A stretch of 48,157 nucleotides of DNA from contig NZ_AHBZ03000026.1 in assembly GCF_000238375.3 (NCBI RefSeq), forward strand, positions 1 to 48,157. The letters are read 5' to 3'. Both the position numbers and the translations under genes were made by a program. A model generated the notes under the pieces. The model was not told where the DNA came from and did not search any database. It saw only the letters and a list, made by a program, of their open reading frames with translations. The DNA is from Pseudoalteromonas citrea. GTDB taxonomy: Bacteria; Pseudomonadota; Gammaproteobacteria; Enterobacterales; Alteromonadaceae. Within the stretch, counting starts at the first letter, position 1; every line of letters starts with the position of its first letter. Of this stretch, positions 37,277 through 48,122 are shown in pieces.

Positions 37277-38527
37277 ATGAAAGTTTTTGTTTATACCCCT
37301 ATATTACTGGCATTGATGAGTGCATCAGGCTTTGCTGCGACTATGGTCCCGTCATTCGAAAAAGAAACTGACGTAACTATCTCATCTGAGGGAACTGATA
37401 ATATAGATACGGTACCACTGGGTACGGCATATAAGAGTAAAGGCAATGTATTCCTTGGCTTGCAGTCTGTCACGGGGGCTGAAGTTGAAGATTTAGGTAA
37501 CTCTAAAATAGACTTTAGAGTGGGTGTTGATTTAGGTTATGAGCAGGCGCTAAAACTGATCGATGGTAAAGTGGATGCCGGTTTTAAGTTTCCTGCGGTA
37601 CGAGTTGATGCAGGCGCAAATTATGCTAAAGACATTAGTGCAGATAAGTATACTGGTACTTATACCGTTTACTCATCGGTAAAACCTAAAGCACGTATGT
37701 TAATGCCATCATCGGCTACTGGGTATCTACCAACACAAGCCGCACTCGACTTAGCGACAGCACAGCCAGGTAACAAAGCAAAAAATCTAGGTGATGGTTT
37801 TGTGCATGGGTTTGCGTATGGCTCTAATGTCGTGATCAACATGAAGATTGATTATCGCAACGAATCTGATAAACGCACCATTGGTGGCTATCTGAGTGTG
37901 GATTGGATCGGTAAGGTAAAGGTAGATGGTAAGTTACAAAAATTAGATGACAGTAAGCGTCAGTCAATCAAAATTTCTGTGAGTGGCTATCAAAGTGGCG
38001 GCGATCCTAATCGCCTATTAAGCATTATTCCTAATGGCATTATGCGTTGTACTTTATTAAATCCAGAGCCTTGTTTTGCTTTGTTTGAATCTGCCGTTAA
38101 TTACCTTAAAACAGACTATATCAATCAGTTTAATTCGCTAGATGACTATAACGTGACAGATGCTTATTTGGCCGATTATCAAGATTCTGGTCCACAGTTG
38201 CAACAACTTGTGCCTGCACAGGGCTATGTTGCGGTTAATTACCTGACTAAGTTAGTAGTGAAAGAACTCACCAGCCGCTGGATTGAAGAGCGCTTGACCT
38301 ATCGTAGAGCTAAAAATTTACAGCGTTACTATGCGTCACAATTTTCTATCTCTGAGCTAGAGCAACTTCGTGAAATTGAGACATCAAGCCGCAGTAATGC
38401 AAATTTATTTGCCGATATGGTGGATTATTGTGAGCAAAATCCTGAAGGCAATTACTGTATTGAGTATGAGGCACAAAACCTCAGTTATTATCGAGATTAC
38501 AGCAGCTTTAGTGCAGTTTTAAAATAA
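37277..38527 (+). CDS. Secreted MACPF/stonustoxin-like protein, paralogue 1
   Basis: This 416-residue protein has a signal peptide (residues 1-20). Landmarks: PLGTAYKSKGNVFLGLQSVT (47-66), FPAVRVDAGANYAKDISADK (105-124), GDGFVHGFAYGSNVVINMKI (172-191), TIGGYLSVDW (201-210), VSGYQSGGDPNRLLSIIP (235-252) and MRCTLLNPEPCFALFESAVN (256-275). By eye they follow, in order, the N-terminal half of stonustoxin-type MACPF proteins (LYD start, THVVTaiqYGa block, G.L.v, FYGDF.L...P...F..AV). It ends with a C-x3-P-x4-C motif (385-394). Paralogues at 39393 and 40927 share these landmarks. I infer a pore-forming or membrane-binding fold; this has not been searched. Confidence 0.65.
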   Translation: MKVFVYTPILLALMSASGFAATMVPSFEKETDVTISSEGTDNIDTVPLGTAYKSKGNVFLGLQSVTGAEVEDLGNSKIDFRVGVDLGYEQALKLIDGKVDAGFKFPAVRVDAGANYAKDISADKYTGTYTVYSSVKPKARMLMPSSATGYLPTQAALDLATAQPGNKAKNLGDGFVHGFAYGSNVVINMKIDYRNESDKRTIGGYLSVDWIGKVKVDGKLQKLDDSKRQSIKISVSGYQSGGDPNRLLSIIPNGIMRCTLLNPEPCFALFESAVNYLKTDYINQFNSLDDYNVTDAYLADYQDSGPQLQQLVPAQGYVAVNYLTKLVVKELTSRWIEERLTYRRAKNLQRYYASQFSISELEQLREIETSSRSNANLFADMVDYCEQNPEGNYCIEYEAQNLSYYRDYSSFSAVLK

Positions 38528-38537
38528 GGATATGACC

Positions 38538-39383
38538 ATGATAAAACAATTATTAGCAGCATCTTCTGTGTTGTGCGTTGCATCAAGTGCACTGGCAAAC
38601 ACCGAGCTTGAACAGGCTGCAAGTTATAATGAGTTAGGGGATTTACTTACCGTTTCGCAGGCACAAGGTCGCTTCGCATGGCTAGAAAAGTGCTACGACG
38701 GTTTGTTAGTGGAAGTGTGGGAACGCGCGTTCGACACGACGCAAATTGTCAGTAAAGAAGAGAAATTAAAGCAGCTTAAAGCCCTATGGCTTTCACCTGA
38801 GCGCCTTGCACAAGGAAAAGCGCAGTATTTAACCTTTGCGAATACTGACTTTACCAATCCTTATGATTGGCATGCTGGTAATAGTGCGACAGATGCCTGT
38901 AGCACTATGCCGCCAGAATATGTACCTGTTGCATTAAAAACCACCATATTGACGCACCAATACTGCGAAAACTCAGCATTTGATAATGAGTGGGAATGGG
39001 TGTCTAAAGTCTCCATTGATAATTTTACCCATGAATCGCTAGGTCGAGATTACACGGCGGTATCTGGTAAAGTTGTTACTTTGCCTGCTGGTCGTACGGT
39101 ATCAATGACGATCACACCAGGAAATAAAGAGCCAGATTATCCATCATTTGTCGCTGCGAGAGTATGGATTGATTGGGATCAAAATGGGCAGTTCTCAGCT
39201 TCCGAAATGGCATATAAGTCCGCGTCAGATGGCATCTTTAAATTTGCAGTTAATGTACCTGCTGAACAATTAGAAGGTGTTACGTTAATGCGTGTAGCAA
39301 CTGATGCAGGTGGTGGCTCTGATGATGCGTGTAACCGTATTCATTATGGTGAAGTTGAAGACTACCTGGTGACAATTCGTTAA
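38538..39383 (+). CDS. Secreted GEVED-domain protein
   Basis: A 281-residue protein from ATG 38538 (AAGGA seven bases upstream; the ATG at 38532 is too close to it). The signal peptide ends near SALA. The N-terminal 130 residues are helical and unrecognised, with several Cys (WLEKCYDG; ATDACSTM). The C-terminal part is a GEVED module: HQYCENSAFDNEWEWVSKVS, ARVWIDWDQNGQFSASEMAY with an EF-hand-like D-x-D-x-N-G loop, then DDACNRIHYGEVEDYLVTIR at the C-terminus. The protease at 31843 ends in the same module type, suggesting a shared partner or calcium-dependent surface. It lies between MACPF-like paralogues 1 and 2 with gaps of 10 bp. Confidence 0.72.
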   Translation: MIKQLLAASSVLCVASSALANTELEQAASYNELGDLLTVSQAQGRFAWLEKCYDGLLVEVWERAFDTTQIVSKEEKLKQLKALWLSPERLAQGKAQYLTFANTDFTNPYDWHAGNSATDACSTMPPEYVPVALKTTILTHQYCENSAFDNEWEWVSKVSIDNFTHESLGRDYTAVSGKVVTLPAGRTVSMTITPGNKEPDYPSFVAARVWIDWDQNGQFSASEMAYKSASDGIFKFAVNVPAEQLEGVTLMRVATDAGGGSDDACNRIHYGEVEDYLVTIR

Positions 39384-39392
39384 GGACTAATT

Positions 39393-40865
39393 ATGAAACC
39401 ATTATATTCTACAGTGCTCTTATTGAGCATGGCTAGTCAATATGCTCTAGCAAAAGCGCCAAGCGTAGATAATCAGTTGTCTACGAATTCTGGGTCGACT
39501 ATTTCCGGGTTGATCAATGACCACGTCGCGATTGGAACGGCTTATGATAGCCAAACTAAGCGCTTTTTGAACGTACAGCCGATAGCGGGTCGTGTTGATG
39601 AAACCTTTGGTAACACAGAGGTTAAATTTAAAACGGGCATCGACATGAGTTATGACGATTTGCTTAGTACGTTAAATGGTAGCGTGGACATTGATGTTAA
39701 CTTCCCAGTGGTACGAGTATCAGCAGGGGCATCATTAGCAAAAGAGATGGCCTCAAGTACCTACTCTAGCTCATATACATTCAGTGCAACCAGTACCCCG
39801 AAGAAACGACTATTTTTGCCTGAAGATAGCAACATCGGTTATACCTTATCGCCAGCAGGCAGCGAAATAGCCAATAAACATCAAGCTCGTTTACAGAAAC
39901 TAGCTGGAGATGAATTTGTTAGTGCCATTGAATATGGTGCCAATATTATGGTCAATCTAAAGATAGATTATGGCAGTAACCGTGATAAGTCTGAAATTGG
40001 CGGATACCTTGATGTTGATTTATATGGTGGCATATTCAACGTGGGTGGTCAGTTAAAATATTTACAAGATGACACCAAATCATCGGTGAAGATCACAGTG
40101 CGAGCCATTCAACATGGGGGCGATCCAAAGCAGTTACTGAGTATTATTCCAAATAATATCATTACGTGTTCACTGGATAACCCAAAGCCATGTTTTGATA
40201 TGTTCTATGAGGCTGTTAAGTACTCTAAAGATGGTTTTAGAGCACAATTGAACTCATTAAGCGACTATAACGTGGTGAGATATTACACCACCCGTTATGA
40301 CAGCGCGTCTCTAGCTGTAAGACCGCTAGTAGCCAATTATCAACCAGTTAGAAATGCGACTAAGTGGCTGATCAGTGAGCTTGAAGATGATTTTAAACAA
40401 GCGGTACTTGATGAGCAACGTGCAACCAGTCTATTGACCAGCTATTACGCCTACTTACCTGACTCTCAGAGTAATGCGGTAGAGCAAATTCAAAAGCTGG
40501 CATATGACAATGCATGGTTCTTATTCAATGCAGCGCAATTTTGTCGTGACAATCCATTTGGTACGTCATGCGAGGTTGAAGTACAGAAAATGAGAGATGA
40601 CTGTACGCGCCGCGGCAAAACGTGCCCAGCAGGTTATGATGTAACGCAACTACAATTGCCTTCCTCTGACAGGCTTGACTGGAAGCAGTGTGAACTTGCA
40701 CGTCAAGAAGCGGTAAGAGCAGGTGTGATTGCTGAAGATGAGAGTGTTAAATATCGCAATATGCGCTGGGCCCCTACTTTTATCAATGCCAAAACCCCTG
40801 CGGTTGGTATTCTAAACTGGCGTTTGTGTGAAGGTGCATTAAGCACGTATGGCACAGCGTTTTAA
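39393..40865 (+). CDS. Secreted MACPF/stonustoxin-like protein, paralogue 2
   Basis: This 490-residue protein has a signal peptide (residues 1-20) and aligns end to end with paralogue 1 over about 400 residues with almost no offset: AIGTAYDSQTKRFLNVQPIA (46-65), FPVVRVSAGASLAKEMASST (104-123), GDEFVSAIEYGANIMVNLKI (172-191), EIGGYLDVDLYGG (201-213), IQHGGDPKQLLSIIP (239-253) and ITCSLDNPKPCFDMFYEAVK (257-276). The C-x3-P-x4-C motif follows (FCRDNPFGTSC). A C-terminal extension of about 95 residues with more Cys (DDCTRRGKTC; WKQCELA; WRLCEGA) is absent from paralogue 1. AAGGA precedes ATG 39393. Confidence 0.65.
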   Translation: MKPLYSTVLLLSMASQYALAKAPSVDNQLSTNSGSTISGLINDHVAIGTAYDSQTKRFLNVQPIAGRVDETFGNTEVKFKTGIDMSYDDLLSTLNGSVDIDVNFPVVRVSAGASLAKEMASSTYSSSYTFSATSTPKKRLFLPEDSNIGYTLSPAGSEIANKHQARLQKLAGDEFVSAIEYGANIMVNLKIDYGSNRDKSEIGGYLDVDLYGGIFNVGGQLKYLQDDTKSSVKITVRAIQHGGDPKQLLSIIPNNIITCSLDNPKPCFDMFYEAVKYSKDGFRAQLNSLSDYNVVRYYTTRYDSASLAVRPLVANYQPVRNATKWLISELEDDFKQAVLDEQRATSLLTSYYAYLPDSQSNAVEQIQKLAYDNAWFLFNAAQFCRDNPFGTSCEVEVQKMRDDCTRRGKTCPAGYDVTQLQLPSSDRLDWKQCELARQEAVRAGVIAEDESVKYRNMRWAPTFINAKTPAVGILNWRLCEGALSTYGTAF

Positions 40866-40885
40866 TCTGACTACTAACAATTTTT

Positions 40886-40910
40886 GGGCCAAAGCTTACT
40901 GCTTTGGCCC
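40886..40910 (+). other. Intergenic hairpin before paralogue 3
   Basis: GGGCCAAAGC-TTACT-GCTTTGGCCC is a perfect 10-bp stem between paralogues 2 and 3. No U-tract follows on the plus strand. Third hairpin of this kind inside the cluster. Confidence 0.55.
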
Positions 40911-40926
40911 ATGCTAAGGAGTAGGC

Positions 40927-41988
40927 ATGAGAATATTAGTGAGCCTATTAATACTGTGTTGTTCATTTAGTGTGTTTTCCCAGCGTTATTATACTGAGTC
41001 GTATACTCAAGCAGATTTGGGCAGAGGGTTTGATCAGCAGTTACATAAACCCAAACCTGCATGTATAACAGGGCAAGTTACTCACCATAGCGCTATGTCG
41101 GGTGAGCTTGACTATCTACAGCGATTAAATGCAACGCAAGTGCGCCGCAGAACATTTGGTGAAGTACATGGTGGTGTTAATTTATTTATTATTGCAGGCA
41201 GTGTCTCTACCTCGATCACTCACCGCAACTCGACTGATAAATTGAGTTTGACGTCACAATTACACCTGAAATTTGATGAGGGGTATAGCACGTTAGAAAA
41301 TCGCCAGCTAGTGGCAGGATATGAAAATAACGACTGTGGCAATTCGTTTATATATCAGCTTGATTATGGCCGAGATGTGTTTATCAATACCCGATTACAC
41401 TTTCGCTCAGAAGCTGACTACAAACGTTTTGTAACGAAAATTAAGATACGGCTACTATTTTTCAAAAAAACGATCACCAAAGTCAAGTTAATAGAGAAGT
41501 ATGCAGCGAATGCAGTATTAAGTATTGACGCCAATTCAAGCGCGCCTTTGCCAGCAGAATTAACCACCTTGCTGAATAACAATACACAGCATTGTCGAGG
41601 TAGTGATATTACGCCATGCTTAACGACGTTGCAGCGTTTGTCTGATTATGTTTTTGGAGATTCAGGATTGGCTAAAGACCTGAAAGCTATCGAGAAAGCA
41701 CCGAGAAGCATTACGACACGTTCTTATGAAGAGTCTGGTCATTATGTTTTACAAACCCACAGTATAAAAACCGATCCGCACTATGACTTTATCTGGCAAA
41801 AAATAGAAAGCCGATATGGTGCAGCCGTTAGGCGTTTAGAACGAGCGAGTGCATTTTTGGCGATTGCAAATGACAGTGAACTCGACGCTGCGCAATTGGA
41901 AGTAGAACGAGCGACCATTTTGTTAAGTGACATGGAAGGTATTCGCAGTGTATGTATGACATCTCCTTGGTTAGCAGAATGCTCATAA
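40927..41988 (+). CDS. Secreted MACPF/stonustoxin-like protein, divergent paralogue 3
   Basis: A 353-residue exported protein (signal peptide about residues 1-18, SVFSQ). It is the most diverged and shortest of the three paralogues but keeps landmarks in order: ADLGRGFDQQL (29-39), GNSFIYQLDYGRDVFINTRL (138-157) followed by HFRSEADYKRF, HCRGSDITPCLTTLQRLSDY (222-241), and a C-terminal C-x3-P-x4-C (VCMTSPWLAEC). The GGDP block seen in the other two is missing. TAAGGAGTAGGC gives a good ribosome binding site at ATG 40927. Last gene of the cluster; a small hairpin 22 bp downstream probably ends the transcript. Confidence 0.55.
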   Translation: MRILVSLLILCCSFSVFSQRYYTESYTQADLGRGFDQQLHKPKPACITGQVTHHSAMSGELDYLQRLNATQVRRRTFGEVHGGVNLFIIAGSVSTSITHRNSTDKLSLTSQLHLKFDEGYSTLENRQLVAGYENNDCGNSFIYQLDYGRDVFINTRLHFRSEADYKRFVTKIKIRLLFFKKTITKVKLIEKYAANAVLSIDANSSAPLPAELTTLLNNNTQHCRGSDITPCLTTLQRLSDYVFGDSGLAKDLKAIEKAPRSITTRSYEESGHYVLQTHSIKTDPHYDFIWQKIESRYGAAVRRLERASAFLAIANDSELDAAQLEVERATILLSDMEGIRSVCMTSPWLAECS

Positions 41989-42009
41989 GTAAATAATATC
42001 AGATGGCGA

Positions 42010-42026
42010 AGGTGGCAGTGCCACCT
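42010..42026 (+). terminator. Terminator of the secreted cluster
   Basis: AGGTGGC-AGT-GCCACCT forms a 7-bp GC-rich stem 22 bp after the last cluster gene, followed by CTTTATAATCTT. The U-tract is weak. Confidence 0.5.
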
Positions 42027-42338
42027 CTTTATAATCTTCCACTACACATTTTATTGCTGACTTGTTTATTTATGAGTGGAGGTGGTAGTGCACAAACCTC
42101 ATGCCCATACGTAACAAATAGGTAAAAAGTTATTCTAATCAGGCATGAGTGAGATGGTTGGTTTTTAATCCTAAACTTCTAGGTTTTTTGTTATTTATAT
42201 TCTATATGTAGTCTTTTCTTGAATTGTTTAGTCCATAACATTGCGTTTTTATCATTGTTTTAGGAATTTTTATTCTTGCCTTGTGGTGTTTTAACATGAT
42301 AAAACATAATTAATCCATCAACAGGACGACTTTGCTCA
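42027..42338 (+). promoter_or_regulatory. Gene-free leader region with leu operon promoter
   Basis: No gene is seen in these 312 bp. The leu promoter must lie here; one candidate is TTGCCT near 42276 with GATAAA 16 bases on, and another is TTGAAT near 42219. I cannot choose between them. AACAGGAC before the leader peptide may be its ribosome binding site. Confidence 0.35.
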
Positions 42339-42407
42339 ATGAAAAAAATAACACGTTTGTCACTACTACTTAACCTCTTACTTATTAAATGTAAGAGCGG
42401 GGTGTAG
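42339..42407 (+). CDS. leuL: leu operon leader peptide
   Basis: A 22-codon frame, MKKITRLSLLLNLLLIKCKS plus GV and a TAG stop, contains seven leucine codons, six of them within nine codons (LLLNLLL region). It stands about 75 bp before leuA and just before an attenuator hairpin. This is the classical design for leucine-dependent attenuation: ribosomes stall at the Leu codons when charged tRNA-Leu is scarce, allowing an antiterminator to form. Several Leu codon types are used (TTG, CTA, CTT, CTC, TTA). Confidence 0.85.
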   Translation: MKKITRLSLLLNLLLIKCKSGV

Positions 42408-42433
42408 TGCGCGCAACTGAGCAACTACTTTTC

Positions 42434-42460
42434 AACCCCGCACATTGCGGGGTTTTTTAT
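42434..42460 (+). terminator. leu attenuator
   Basis: AACCCCGC (42434-42441) and GCGGGGTT (42447-42454) form a stem followed by a T-rich run (TTTTATTTTTT). The upstream GCGGGGT at 42397-42403, at the end of the leader peptide, can instead pair with ACCCCGC, giving an antiterminator. Confidence 0.85.
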
Positions 42461-42482
42461 TTTTTGGGCCGAGGAACAGGGT

Positions 42483-45103
<2,621 letters not shown>

Positions 45104-45159
45104 TTGCAATCAATGTGGTGATTTCCGTCAGGTTACCGCTTTATTTGAGGATGTAGCAC

Positions 45160-46560
45160 GTGGCTCAAACCTTATATGACAAAATTTGGCAATCGCATGT
45201 GGTTGCACAGATCAACGAACAAACTGATTTACTCTATATAGATAGACATTTAGTCCATGAAGTGACGTCACCGCAAGCGTTCTCAGGCTTACGCGAGAAA
45301 AACCGTCCGGTGCGTTGCCCAGAAAAAACCTTCGCCACAATGGATCACAATGTTTCCACTAAAAGCCGATCTTTAGATGCCGCCAGTGAAGTTTCAAAAA
45401 ACCAGCTGATGGCACTCGCTGAAAACTGTAAAGAGTTTGGCATTGTGTTGTATGACTTAAACTCAATAAATCAGGGGATTGTTCATGTTATGGGCCCTGA
45501 ACAAGGGATCACTTTGCCTGGCACGACCATTGTATGTGGCGACAGTCATACCTCTACCCATGGCGCGTTTGGTGCACTGGCACATGGCATTGGCACTTCT
45601 GAGGTTGAGCACGTATTGGCAACGCAAACTTTGCAGCAAAAAAAAGCCAAATCATTAAAGGTACAAATTAACGGCGTATTGCGCCCAACCGTGACTGCAA
45701 AAGATTTGATTATGGCAGTAATTGGTGTGCTAGGGACTGCTGGTGGCACAGGCTATGTGGCTGAATTCTGTGGTGAGGGTATTGAAGCCTTGTCGATGGA
45801 AGCGAGAATGACGTTGTGTAACATGAGTATTGAAATGGGTGCTAAGGCGGGTTTAATTGCACCAGACGACACCACATATGCGTATTTAAAGGGTCGTCCA
45901 TTTGCACCTGCTGAGGACGAGTTTGAAGCGGCGGTTTCATATTGGCGTACGCTGCACTCTGATGAAGGGGCGCAATTTGATAGAGTGGTTGAGCTTAATG
46001 CTCAAGACATTCAGCCTCAAGTTACGTGGGGAACCAGCCCTGAACAGGTGATTGGCATTGATGAAGTTGTGCCTAACCCTGAGCAAGAAAGCGATTTAAT
46101 TAAAGCGGATGCTATTCGCAGTGCTTTGCAGTACATGGGGCTTGAAGCCGGGCAAAAATTAACAGAGGCAAAAGTAGATACCGTATTTATTGGTTCATGT
46201 ACTAATAGCCGTATTGAAGATTTGCGGGCTGCGGCATCCGTGGTCGAAGGTAAAACAGTTGCGCACGGTGTTGAAGCTTTGATAGTGCCGGGATCAGGCT
46301 TGGTGAAACAGCAAGCTGAACAAGAAGGTCTGGCAGAGATTTTCAAAGCGGCAGGATTTGAATGGCGAGAACCAGGTTGTTCAATGTGTTTAGCAATGAA
46401 TGATGACAAACTTGGCGCTGGTAAGCGGTGTGCCTCAACGTCAAATCGAAATTTCGAAGGGCGACAAGGTCGTGGTGGGCGTACACACTTGGTTAGTCCA
46501 GCAATGGCGGCCGCGGCGGCCATTGCGGGTCACTTCACGGATATAAGAGGGGAGATATAA
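45160..46560 (+). CDS. leuC: 3-isopropylmalate dehydratase large subunit
   Basis: LeuC, with LeuD, isomerises 2- to 3-isopropylmalate through a [4Fe-4S] cluster. The 466-residue subunit has [32 protein letters not shown], and the cluster cysteines in [13 protein letters not shown] and [11 protein letters not shown]. It begins at GTG 45160, with TGAGGATG upstream. The 56-bp gap after leuB is free of other genes. It overlaps leuD by one base (TAATG). Confidence 0.97.
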   Translation: MAQTLYDKIWQSHVVAQINEQTDLLYIDRHLVHEVTSPQAFSGLREKNRPVRCPEKTFATMDHNVSTKSRSLDAASEVSKNQLMALAENCKEFGIVLYDLNSINQGIVHVMGPEQGITLPGTTIVCGDSHTSTHGAFGALAHGIGTSEVEHVLATQTLQQKKAKSLKVQINGVLRPTVTAKDLIMAVIGVLGTAGGTGYVAEFCGEGIEALSMEARMTLCNMSIEMGAKAGLIAPDDTTYAYLKGRPFAPAEDEFEAAVSYWRTLHSDEGAQFDRVVELNAQDIQPQVTWGTSPEQVIGIDEVVPNPEQESDLIKADAIRSALQYMGLEAGQKLTEAKVDTVFIGSCTNSRIEDLRAAASVVEGKTVAHGVEALIVPGSGLVKQQAEQEGLAEIFKAAGFEWREPGCSMCLAMNDDKLGAGKRCASTSNRNFEGRQGRGGRTHLVSPAMAAAAAIAGHFTDIRGEI

Positions 46561-47159
46561 TGAGCATATATCACCAAGGGCTATTAGCACCGCTGGATAA
46601 AAATAATGTCGATACCGATCAGATCATTCCTAAGCAGTTTTTGACATCGACGAGCCGTGATGGTTTTGATAAAGCGCTTTTTTATGATTGGCGCTATTTA
46701 GACGATGGTGCCCCTAATCCAGACTTTGTATTAAATCGAGCTTGCTATAAAGGCGCATCAATTTTACTAACCCGTGATAACTTTGGCTGCGGCTCTTCTC
46801 GAGAGCATGCACCATGGGCTCTAAAGCAATATGGCTTCAGTATTATACTCGCTGAAAGCTTTGCCGATATTTTCTTTAATAACTGTGGTAACAATCAAAT
46901 GCTCTGCATTGCCCTAGGAGCTGACACGTTAGAGTCGTTATTCTTAATTGCTGAACAACATGATGACATCCAAGTTGAGGTGGATTTAATACAACAGCAG
47001 TTACGCAGCCCTTATTTTGATGCAATTAACTTTGAAGTTCGCGCAGACATTAAAGCACGACTATTAAGTGGCTTAGACTTTATTGGTGAAACGGAGCAGT
47101 TGAATGATGCGATTAATGCATTTGAGCATACATTAAGGTCAGAACGTCCTTGGCAGTAA
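46560..47159 (+). CDS. leuD: 3-isopropylmalate dehydratase small subunit
   Basis: LeuD is the swivelling small subunit of isopropylmalate isomerase. The 199-residue protein has PLDKNNVDTDQIIPKQFL at the N-terminus, the substrate-contacting LTRDNFGCGSSREHAPWALK and FADIFFNNCGNNQMLCIAL. The start ATG shares one base with the leuC TAA, a coupling that helps balanced synthesis. Last gene of the leu operon. Confidence 0.97.
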   Translation: MSIYHQGLLAPLDKNNVDTDQIIPKQFLTSTSRDGFDKALFYDWRYLDDGAPNPDFVLNRACYKGASILLTRDNFGCGSSREHAPWALKQYGFSIILAESFADIFFNNCGNNQMLCIALGADTLESLFLIAEQHDDIQVEVDLIQQQLRSPYFDAINFEVRADIKARLLSGLDFIGETEQLNDAINAFEHTLRSERPWQ

Positions 47160-47217
47160 TATTACTTTAAGCGGCCCACTATATCGCGCGGTGAGTTAAG
47201 CGCATTTAATTGCAAAC

Positions 47218-47244
47218 AACCAAAGGGCTAGCTACCCTTTGGTT
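47218..47244 (+). terminator. leu operon terminator
   Basis: AACCAAAGGG pairs with CCCTTTGGTT (10 bp, 7-nt loop) and is followed by TTTAATTTTTG. It lies 59 bp past leuD and before the next gene's ribosome binding site. Confidence 0.85.
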
Positions 47245-47266
47245 TTTAATTTTTGGGAACATTACT

Positions 47267-47860
47267 ATGAAATTTGTGGTCGCAACAGCGCTGACGTTAA
47301 TGAGCAGTGTAGCTATTGCTCGTCCTGCACCTTTGGTCTCTATTCCTTCTCATGACGCATTCTTTGACAATATCGCAGCACACTGTGGTAAAGCGTATGA
47401 AGGAAAAATCACTGTTGATAATGCAACGGGTCCAAATTCATTTGCAGGCAAAAAGTTAGTAATGCATGTACGTCGATGTAATGAACGTGAATTACAAGTG
47501 CCTTTTCATGTCGGCAGTGATGCGTCACGTACTTGGTTGATCACTAAAACAGGCAGCGGTTTGAGTCTCAAACATGACCATCGTCATAAAGATGGGACCG
47601 ATGATGATTCAACCATGTATGGTGGCCACACCATCGATGCAGGTTTTGCGAATGTACAGTCGTTCCCTGCAGATCAGTATTCAAAAGAGTCTTTTGCTCG
47701 TCAAGGGATCCCTCAATCAATGGGGAATACTTGGCAAATGTACATATATGATGAAAAGTTTACTTATCGACTTGTACGTGAAGGTCGTGAGTTTAGAGTG
47801 GACTTTGATTTAACGAAGTCAATTACTCCTCCAAGTGCACCATGGGGTTATAAAGACTAA
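47267..47860 (+). CDS. Secreted protein of unknown function
   Basis: This 197-residue protein (ATG 47267, after GGGAACATTACT; the longer frame from 47210 runs through the leu terminator and is unlikely) has a signal peptide ending near AIARPA. It has a single Cys pair (AAHCGKAY and VRRCNER), and a His/Asp-rich stretch LKHDHRHKDGTDDDSTMYGG that could bind metal. Similar conserved secreted proteins of unknown role occur in related bacteria, as I recall. It is followed by its own hairpin and stands alone. Confidence 0.65.
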   Translation: MKFVVATALTLMSSVAIARPAPLVSIPSHDAFFDNIAAHCGKAYEGKITVDNATGPNSFAGKKLVMHVRRCNERELQVPFHVGSDASRTWLITKTGSGLSLKHDHRHKDGTDDDSTMYGGHTIDAGFANVQSFPADQYSKESFARQGIPQSMGNTWQMYIYDEKFTYRLVREGREFRVDFDLTKSITPPSAPWGYKD

Positions 47861-47875
47861 GCCATAAAGTACTTA

Positions 47876-47912
47876 ATGAAAGGCGGCTAAAGTTTAATTC
47901 ATCGCCTTTCAT
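47876..47912 (+). terminator. Terminator hairpin of the secreted protein gene
   Basis: ATGAAAGGCG (47876-47885) pairs with CGCCTTTCAT (47903-47912), 10 bp with a 17-nt loop, just past the stop. CTTGCCTTT follows. The long loop lowers certainty. Confidence 0.55.
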
Positions 47913-48122
47913 CTTGCCTTTAATGTAGCGAAGAGGCACTCGGAGTATAAATATGTATAGTTTATGCGCATTTTCAGGGAGCGGTGACACTTTCTAGTAT
48001 GTATTGGGATATTAAAAACGATGCGAGTGTGCGTTTTTTAAACTAAAAAGTCTGGTAAATAGCCATTTCGATAGGTTTTTACCGTGAAACTATGTTTTTA
48101 TCACTTTTCTTCAAATAAACGC

